Part shown: piece after piece, positions 57,469-64,000 of the stretch
Position numbering within the stretch: the first letter of the stretch is position 1
Layout of the letters: every line of letters starts with the position of its first letter
Origin: Smittia aterrima
Lineage: Eukaryota; Arthropoda; Insecta; Diptera; Chironomidae
Assembly: GCA_033063855.1 (NCBI GenBank)
Contig: CP093829.1
Coordinates: forward strand, 6,582,243-6,646,242
DNA length: 64,000 nucleotides
Direction: 5' to 3'
Program-made: the position numbers and the translations under genes
Notes under the pieces: generated by a model
Seen by the model: only the letters and a program-made list of their open reading frames with translations
Databases searched by the model: none
What the model was told of the DNA's origin: nothing

Positions 57469-58959
57469 ATGATGAGAGCTCTAATCGGGATTTATTTCGT
57501 TTGCTTTTGTGTATTTTCAAGTGTTAGATCGGATGAAAATAATGAATCAGACTATGTCGGCAATCGTATTATGTCTGTGAATAGAAAGTTGAAAATATGC
57601 AAAACAGATTTTGTCTTCAGGTATTTTTAAATAAGATAAAGTCTAAGTTTTCAGCATCTAATAAAAAAATTGATCCAACTTAGTAACGAAGATAGATCTG
57701 ACTGCGATGAAATTGTAAATGTAACTCTCAGAAAATGTGAAGAAGCTTGCAAACAAATTAGAAAGTTCAAATTTGCAGACCTTAGCTTGAACATTATCAG
57801 CGGCAAACGAGCGGGTAAGAAAAGATTACGGCGAAATTATTTCGGCACGTTTCGTCACTTGAGTGAAAATAAAATTATCTTTAGACGTCGGAGAATTCCC
57901 GCACATGGCGGCGATCGGGTATGGAGATGAGGTTGATGGAAATATAATTACTTATGATTGTGGAGGAAGTCTTATCGCTCAAGTAAGATTTGTTATTTGT
58001 TCTCTGAGCTTCTGATTAAATTATTTTTTTTTCAACAGAACTTTGTTTTAACTGCAGGTGAACTACAAATTACTAACAATTGAAGTGAATGAATTATGAA
58101 AAATAAATATTTTAGCTCATTGTGCTAACCAAAGACATCGTCAGCCAAAAACAGTAAAGCTCGGTCGAGTGTCATTAATCGAGGATGAAAATGATCCAAA
58201 TGAAGCTCAGGATATTCCAGTCAAAGTGAGTTTTACTCGATCTCCAAACTCAATTCCTTATCGAAACTATTTCTTTCCAGTTTGTACATCAACATCCTGA
58301 ATACTACAGCAGAAAAAAGTACAACGACATTGCTTTGATCGAATTGGAAAGAAATGTAGTTATTGATCGCTCCGTCAAACCAGGTGAGAGGAATTTTAAA
58401 CAATCAAAGTTTCAATTTAAAATAATTCTCTTAAGCTTGTCTTTACACGAACACGTACATGCATGCGATTGGTTCAAGTCCACAACTCGAAGTAACGTAA
58501 GGAATTAAATTAATATTACAGCTTGAGTTTAGTCTAACGTCAATTTCTTGAAGTGGCTGGGGAATAATAAACTCGACCACTACCGAAAGGTCGAACTGGT
58601 TAATGAAAGCAGAACTCATCGAAGTCCCATTGCACGAATGTCGTGAGATTTATAAACGAAACAACTTACGTCAACTTCCTGAAAATCTGAAGCAAGGTCA
58701 AATGTGTGCAACGTTATCACAAAATGAAAAAATGATAGACGCATGTCTAGGCGATTCTGGTGCACCTTTGCAACTGAGATCGCGAGTAGAAGTTGGAAAT
58801 GTCTTCTTCATTGTCGGCGTGTCGTCGTTCGGAGCTGCATGTGGCTCTGAGGTTCCCGGAGTCTACACTAGAGTCTCTGAATACCTCGATTGGATTGAAA
58901 AAATAGTTTGGCCGACGACTGTTGATATCATGGGATTATCTGCTGATTTAAACAATTAA
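57469..58959 (+). CDS. Persephone-like serine protease 4, altered activation site and GDSGAP
   Basis: Eight exons (57469-57620, 57684-57814, 57885-57982, 58039-58057, 58116-58225, 58281-58383, 58436-58496, 58554-58959), 359 residues from the first of two adjacent ATGs. Signal peptide, then a short region with only two cysteines (ICKTDFVF...SDC) where protease 3 has a six-Cys CLIP, then RKCEEACKQIRKF. The zymogen junction is LN-IISG, with Asn in place of Arg. His57 (TAAHC), Asp102 and Ser195 remain, but Gly197 is Ala (GDSGAP). It may be activated by an Asn- or chymotrypsin-like enzyme, or not at all. Exon 7 is 6 bases longer than in its paralogs. Confidence 0.88.
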
Positions 58960-59325
58960 ACGATCAATGAACTTTGTTTGTTAAGAGAAGAATAAACAAA
59001 ATTTTTAAAAAAGAATTGTTTCTAATGTCTTTCAGTTTAGCCGTCCTTTGCTTACTTTCGTAAAATACATTTTTCTTTAGCAAAAATACAATTTTCTAAG
59101 AATTTTTAATCTTAAGATGACGGCGATAGTTTTATTTTTGTAAATATTTGAAACTGAGAAAATACAATAACTTTTAATATTTAGTGGAATTCGCGACAAT
59201 CGTTTATTTATTTCTTTACAAAATATTTCTTAAATATTATTTTAGTTTCGACGGAAATCAAACATGTTCGATGAAGTTTCTTTTACCAGGAGTAACAAAT
59301 AATTAAGGTTGATAGACAATGCATT
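58960..59325. other. Spacer between convergent protease 4 and F-box gene
   Basis: A/T-rich 3' flanks of two convergent genes. AATAAA occurs at about 58990 for protease 4. Nothing else is seen. Confidence 0.5.
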
Positions 59326-60570
59326 TTACAAATTAATTGAAAATAAATTTTCAAACTTTTTTTCCAACATTTCAACAATGTCCTCGTCAATCGTGCAGAG
59401 GCTAATTATTCCAACGTTTGGCATTGACTTCAATAGAAATTTTATGGAGACAGCGTCAACATTACTATCCACGTTTAGTTCAGTGATTGAGTTTGAAAAT
59501 TCAGTTGGAATTTCGTTCTCGGGCAAATCATGAAACTCCTCGAGGCATAAGCTTTTGAGCTTTGGCAATTTCATGATCACGGCAAAGGTTTCCCTGTCGT
59601 AGTGTAGTTTGATTACCAACTCTTCGAGATTGTATCTTTGAGAATAAAGGAATTTCCGAAGACTTGATAGCTCATAGCGTCTGCTAACACGTGTGCTAAC
59701 TGTCAAACTTTTGAGCTTGAATTGATATTTATTATGGAACATTTGATCTATGTGCGAAGATGTAACCGTGAGACTTATTAGTTTGTCGAAGTTGTTGAGC
59801 ATTTTTGTTACTTTGTCGATACTTAAATAATATCCAAGATCAAGTTCTTTGACTGCAACAGAGTTTGAAAAAAACTTGACATAACATTCAGTCAAATCGG
59901 AATCGTTATTAAGATCCAATCTCAATTTCTTTAGCTTTGGAAACTTTAAAGGTTTGAAAGATTTAAAGTTTGCTAAATCTTTATATAAAAACTTGAAAGG
60001 ATTAAAGTGATATTCCGTGATGAAAATGCATTCTACTGATTTTTCGATTGACGACAAAAATTTCCATAAATTGCGTTTGTGTTCAAAATAAACATTTCTG
60101 AGTGAAATATTTCTCCATTCGTGAGTCTGACTTTGAAGAAAATCAAGTGCCAAAGTGGTAATGGAGTAGTCATAATATGATTTTGGTCCTAGGATTTTAA
60201 TATTCTGATACAATCTCGAGCTGTTGCTTAGCAAATTAAAATCTTCTGAAGTCTTGAGCTTACGTTTCTCATCAAAAACAACTGTTATGTTCTCCATGAG
60301 GGCTTTCGACAATGCGATGAAATTGTAATAACTTTGATTGACTTCTGAAATTGCTAACAAGTCAGTGCCGTTGAAATGGTGAAAAATCATTTTGGGAATA
60401 ATCAGGGAGCGTGAGAAAAATTTCAACGGATCCATTTTGTCCCCAGATAATTTGATCTTCTTTTTATGTTCTTCACATGAAACTTCTGTTCCTTCTGCTT
60501 TTGTTTTCTCTTCGAGATTGTGCTTCAATGATATTTCCTTGATATCTACTGCTGATGAGATTACGTCCAT
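59326..60570 (-). CDS. F-box/LRR-like protein, intronless, inserted in the protease cluster
   Basis: 414 residues. After a charged N-terminus (EEHKKKIKLSGDKMDPLKFF) the stretch LIIPKMIFHHFNGTDLLAIS...NQSYYNFI looks like an F-box (about 55-95). It is followed by leucine-rich, beta/alpha-type repeats to the end (LKKLRLDLNNDSDLTECYVK; VKELDLGYYLS; LKSLTVSTRVS; LEELVIKLHYD; LKSLCLEEFHDL; ITELNVDSN). F-box/LRR proteins usually select substrates for SCF ubiquitin ligases; here this is inferred from fold alone. Intronless and opposite in strand to the multi-exon proteases, with a broken copy next to it, so it seems to be an independent insertion into the array. Confidence 0.75.
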   Translation of the reverse strand: MDVISSAVDIKEISLKHNLEEKTKAEGTEVSCEEHKKKIKLSGDKMDPLKFFSRSLIIPKMIFHHFNGTDLLAISEVNQSYYNFIALSKALMENITVVFDEKRKLKTSEDFNLLSNSSRLYQNIKILGPKSYYDYSITTLALDFLQSQTHEWRNISLRNVYFEHKRNLWKFLSSIEKSVECIFITEYHFNPFKFLYKDLANFKSFKPLKFPKLKKLRLDLNNDSDLTECYVKFFSNSVAVKELDLGYYLSIDKVTKMLNNFDKLISLTVTSSHIDQMFHNKYQFKLKSLTVSTRVSRRYELSSLRKFLYSQRYNLEELVIKLHYDRETFAVIMKLPKLKSLCLEEFHDLPENEIPTEFSNSITELNVDSNVDAVSIKFLLKSMPNVGIISLCTIDEDIVEMLEKKFENLFSINL

Positions 60571-60782
60571 TTTTAAATCTTTTATCTAAAAATAAAAATA
60601 AGTTGTAATAAATATTTATTTAAAATTTCAGGAGAGAGTGTCTTACCTTTTCGAATGATGAAAGTGAAATGAATGAAGCGATAGCAAAAGTTTTCCTTTT
60701 ATTCGTTTTTTCTCTTGAATTCTTATAAGAAGACAAATCCACTGGAAAGCTAGAAAATTTTAAAACAAAAAATCCAAAATAA

Positions 60783-61110
60783 AAGATTATCTAAGTGCTT
60801 TGACTGAAACAGCGTTAAAGAAGAATCTGACATAAGATTTACTCAAATCGGATGAGTTCTGAAGATGCAGTTTCAATTTCTTTAGCTTTGGAAACTTTAA
60901 AACTATAATTTTCATCAGATGTTAATTTGAAAGGATCATCGTTGTGCTCATTGATTAAAATGCATTCTGCTGATGATTTGATTGATGAGAGAAATTTCCA
61001 CAAACATGAAACATTGAAACGAAAACATCTTATCACAAGCAAACCTGAATTTATTATACATTTCAGGGGTCTCACGTAATTTCCTGAGTTAGTGCTGACC
61101 TGAGAAAAAC
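60783..61110 (-). pseudogene. Broken copy of the F-box/LRR gene
   Basis: Minus-strand text encodes LWKFLSSIKSSAECILINEH, matching LWKFLSSIEKSVECIFITEY of the intact gene, and in another frame KFPKLKKL...LHLQNSSDLSKSYVRF, matching LRLDLNNDSDLTECYVKF. A frameshift separates the two and the flanks are lost. A non-functional remnant. Confidence 0.75.
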
Positions 61111-61355
61111 TTCGAATTGTTTTGTTGAGTGACAACTTTGGCTCCTCAGAACTTGATCGATGACGGTGTAATATTGTGATGATGTCGTTGTCGTGTACGA
61201 ATAATATAAATTTCCGAAATCGGAAAATGCACAGCTCATCATCACAGCTGTTAGAAATCTCAATAAAAGTCTAGGGCAGATTCATTATCAAGTTCATTCA
61301 AAGAATTGTGATTGACGAGTGATAATCGAGACATTTTAATTGAATCAATCTGATC

Positions 61356-62703
61356 ATGAGAGCTCTAGTTGGAATTTATTTCGTTTGCTTTTATTTAATT
61401 TCAAGTGTTAGATCATTAGAAAATAGTAGAATTATTTTCATGGATCCTGATGAGTCAATCCTGGTCGTCGAAGATACATCAACTCCGATAAGCAGTGGCG
61501 GTTTTCAACAGCTGACTCTGCCTACACCGAATCCTCTCAGAAAATGCGAACAAGCTTGCGAACAAATAAAGAAGATTAAAGTTCCTGATCTTAGCTCTCG
61601 CATTATCAACGGCTTGGGAGCGGGTAAGAAGATTACGTGAAGTTGTGAATTTATATTGAATTTTATTAACAGATGTCGGGGAATTCCCTCACATGGCAGC
61701 GATTGGTTATGAAGCTGAGGACGATGAAAATATGATTACTTATAAATGTGGAGGAAGTTTAATCGCTCAAGTAAGATTATCATTTACTTTTCTCTCTGAG
61801 AATCTGATTAATTATTTTTTCACAGAACTTTGTTTTAACTTCAGGTGAGAGTTCATCACAACTAACGTGAATGAATTATGAAAAACATTTATTCTAGGAC
61901 ATTGTGTTAGGGTAAGGAATCGTCAACCGAAAATAATAAAGCTCGGTCGAGTGTCGCTAGTCGAGGATGAAAATGATCCAAATGAAGCTCAAGAAATTCC
62001 AATCAAAGTGAGTTTCACGATTTTTAAATTCAATTATTTATCAAAACTATTTTCTAGTTAATTCACCATCATCCTGAATACACCAGCAGAAGAAAGTACA
62101 ACGACATTGCATTAATTGAATTGCAAAGAAATGTAGTTATCGAGCGATCTGTCAAACCAGGTGAGAACAATTTTAAAACTTTAATTTGCAATTTAAAATA
62201 TTTCTTTTTCAAGCTTGTCTTTACACGAAGAGCGATGAGATTGTGTCAAGTCAGCAGCTCGAAATTTCGTAAGAAAAATAAATTGATCGCAAACACTTTG
62301 TTTTCTAACGTTAATTTCTTAAAGTCGCTGGGGAAGAATCAGCCTTGACTCAGTCGAAAGGTCGAGTTGGTTAATGAAAGCAAACCTCACTGAATTTTCA
62401 TTAGAAGAATGTGGAGAAATTTATAAGCGAATGAACTTACGTCATCTTCCGGAAAGTCTGAGGTCAAGTCAACTTTGTGCAACTTTATCTAAAAATGGAC
62501 AAATGATCGACGCTTGTCAAGGTGATTCTGGTGGACCTTTGCAGCTAAGATCGCGAGTAGACACTGGAGATGTCTTCTTCATTGTCGGCATAACATCTTT
62601 CGGATCTTGCGGCTCTGAAATTCCCGGAGTCTACACAAGAGTCTCCGAATACCTTGATTGGATTGAAAAAACAGTTTGGCCGACGTCTGTTGTAATATCA
62701 TGA
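61356..62703 (+). CDS. Persephone-like serine protease 5, no CLIP domain
   Basis: Seven exons (61356-61623, 61673-61770, 61826-61844, 61898-62007, 62058-62160, 62214-62268, 62325-62703), 343 residues. Signal peptide MRALVGIYFVCFYLISSVRS, acidic and Ser/Thr spacer, linker RKCEQACEQIKKI, activation site SSR-IING. His57 sits in TSGHC (usual Ala56 is Gly), Asp102 is intact, Ser195 lies in GDSGGP with Asp189. The normal GWG reads RWG in the last exon. Same architecture as protease 2 but keeps Cys191 and Cys220. Probably active. Confidence 0.88.
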
Positions 62704-63059
62704 GATTTTCTCGTGCACTAAATATTCAATGAACTTTGATGAAACGATGAGAATAAATAAGAGTTTTAAAAGCGTAAATCCTTTACTTCAGAAAATTTAT
62801 TCGATTTATTTGATTTTGATGAAATTTTCAGGTATCACTTTCCTGTCGCAAGGTCAAGTTGTTGAACATTTTACGCACACTTGAAATATTATAGCTCGAT
62901 TACAATTTGTAGCAAAATTTTATTTAATGTTCCACAGCTCAGCTGTGACAGCTGACTTAAATTTCAAGAAAAGTAAAGAGCAGAATCGTTATCATGCTCA
63001 TTTGAAGAGCAGTGATTGAAGTGTGATGACCGAGGAGACGTTTTAAGTGAAAAATAATA
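62704..63059. promoter_or_regulatory. Spacer and promoter of protease 6
   Basis: GCAAGGTCAAGTTG at 62849 repeats the nuclear-receptor-like motif seen upstream of protease 3. The stretch TTCCACAGCT(CAGCTGTGA)CAGCTGAC also matches that promoter. No NF-kB-like site is visible. Confidence 0.45.
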
Positions 63060-64000
63060 ATGAGAGCTCTAATCGGAATTATTTTCGCGTGCTTTTATTT
63101 ATTTTCAAGTGTCAGATCGTTAGAAAATGATAGAATTGTATTCATGGATAGTGATGAGTCAATCGAGGAGAAAACAAAGTCAACAAAAAGATGTCAAACA
63201 GATTTCGTCTTTAGGTATTTCTAAATGAAATAACATCCAACAAAAAATTTTAATTTCCAATCAAAAATTGATCTAATTTAGTGATGAAGATAGATCTAAC
63301 TGCGTCGGAAATCCTGAACCTTATAAAATTCCTCTGCAAAGAACCACTGTGAGAAAATGTGAACAAGCTTGTGAACAAATTAAGAAGATTAAAGATTCTG
63401 GTTTAAGCTTTCACATTATCAACGGCAGACTAGCGGGTAAGAGAAAGATTACGGCGAAATCGTTTCGTCACTTGAGTGAAATTAAAATTATTTTCAGATG
63501 TCGGGGAATTCCCTCACATGGCGGCGATCGGTTATGGAGATGAGGTTGATGAAAACATAATAACTTATGATTGCGGAGGAAGTTTAATCTCTCAAGTAAG
63601 AATTATCATTTACATTTCTCTCTGAGCATCTGATTAAATTATTTTACTTTTAACAGAACTTTGTTTTAACTGCAGGTGAGAGTACATCACAAATCAAATG
63701 AGTAAATATGTTGGGGAATTCAAAAAATTAATTTTTCGCTTAGCTCATTGTGCTAACATCAGGAACCGTCAACCAAAAACAATAAAGCTCGGACGAGTGT
63801 CGTTAGTCGAGGATGAAAAAGATTCGAACGAAGCTCAAGATGTTCCAGTCAAAGTTTGTTTAACAATGTTCCATTTTCAATTTATTTCAAAATCAAAACT
63901 ATTTCCTCCAGTTAATTTATCTTCATCCTCAATATACCATCAGAAGAAAGTACAATGACATTGCATTGATCGAATTGCAAAGAAGTGTATTGTTCGAAGG
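63060..64000 (+). CDS. Persephone-like serine protease 6, partial at window edge
   Basis: Exons 63060-63215, 63282-63436, 63498-63595, 63657-63675, 63744-63853 and 63912 to the window end. Signal peptide MRALIGIIFACFYLFSSVRS, a two-cysteine region like protease 4 (CQTDFVF...SNC) instead of a full CLIP, linker RKCEQACEQIKKI, and FH-IING at the zymogen junction, as in protease 1. His57 (TAAHC) and Asp102 (YNDIALIELQ) are intact; the Ser195 exon lies outside, so activity cannot be judged. Confidence 0.85.

Noticed and set aside
1..64000. CRISPR arrays, bacterial operons or prophage
   Set aside because: Spliced genes, poly(A) signals and eukaryotic domain content show a nuclear insect sequence; no regularly spaced direct repeats were seen.

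Overview
This is a 64 kb piece of a compact, AT-rich insect nuclear genome. The gene content (tlk, Suv4-20, an otopetrin, delta/gamma-sarcoglycan, Clic, clustered CLIP-type serine proteases), introns mostly of 50-80 bp and A/T-rich flanks point to a dipteran. Secreted-type LRR proteins of the kind common in midges and mosquitoes make a nematoceran, perhaps a chironomid, most likely. This is inferred from protein resemblance only; no search was run.

Layout. 0-2.7 kb: the 5' part of Tousled-like kinase (tlk, minus), cut by a 100-N gap whose left flank (1-95) is an exact copy of 8240-8334. 4.5-6.7 kb: Suv4-20 H4K20 methyltransferase (plus), head-to-head with tlk. 11.7-15.7 kb: an 11-exon otopetrin-like proton channel (minus). 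16.3-16.9 kb: three diverged tandem units carrying a tRNA T-arm/B-box motif. 17.1-17.8 kb: a small secreted/membrane protein (minus). 21.4-29.4 kb: a minus-strand cluster of intronless LRR or LRR-BTB-BACK genes in all stages of growth and decay: two full LRR-BTB genes, one LRR gene whose BTB is replaced by an acidic linker, one LRR-only gene, and at least two pseudogenes. Nearly every copy carries the same GATA-rich upstream box. 31.4-33.9 kb: an 8-exon secreted, probably GPI-anchored protein (minus). 41.3-42.5 kb: sarcoglycan (plus). 48.9-51.3 kb: Clic (minus). 51.9-64 kb: at least six tandem persephone/CLIP-like serine protease genes (plus), interrupted by an F-box/LRR-like gene and a broken copy of it (minus).

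The ancestral single-copy genes (tlk, Suv4-20, otopetrin, sarcoglycan, Clic) look conserved and ordinary. The two tandem families are the lively part. In the proteases, the catalytic serine, the zymogen cleavage residue, the CLIP domain and a substrate-pocket disulfide each vary between neighbours, while the splice architecture, including a 19-nt micro-exon, stays fixed. NF-kB-like and nuclear-receptor-like motifs lie upstream of different copies. That pattern suits an extracellular immune cascade that keeps inventing zymogen sensors and decoys. The LRR-BTB family looks like a secreted LRR protein moved to the cytoplasm and joined to a cullin-3-type adaptor domain. It is the best candidate here for an undescribed, possibly immune-related, system.
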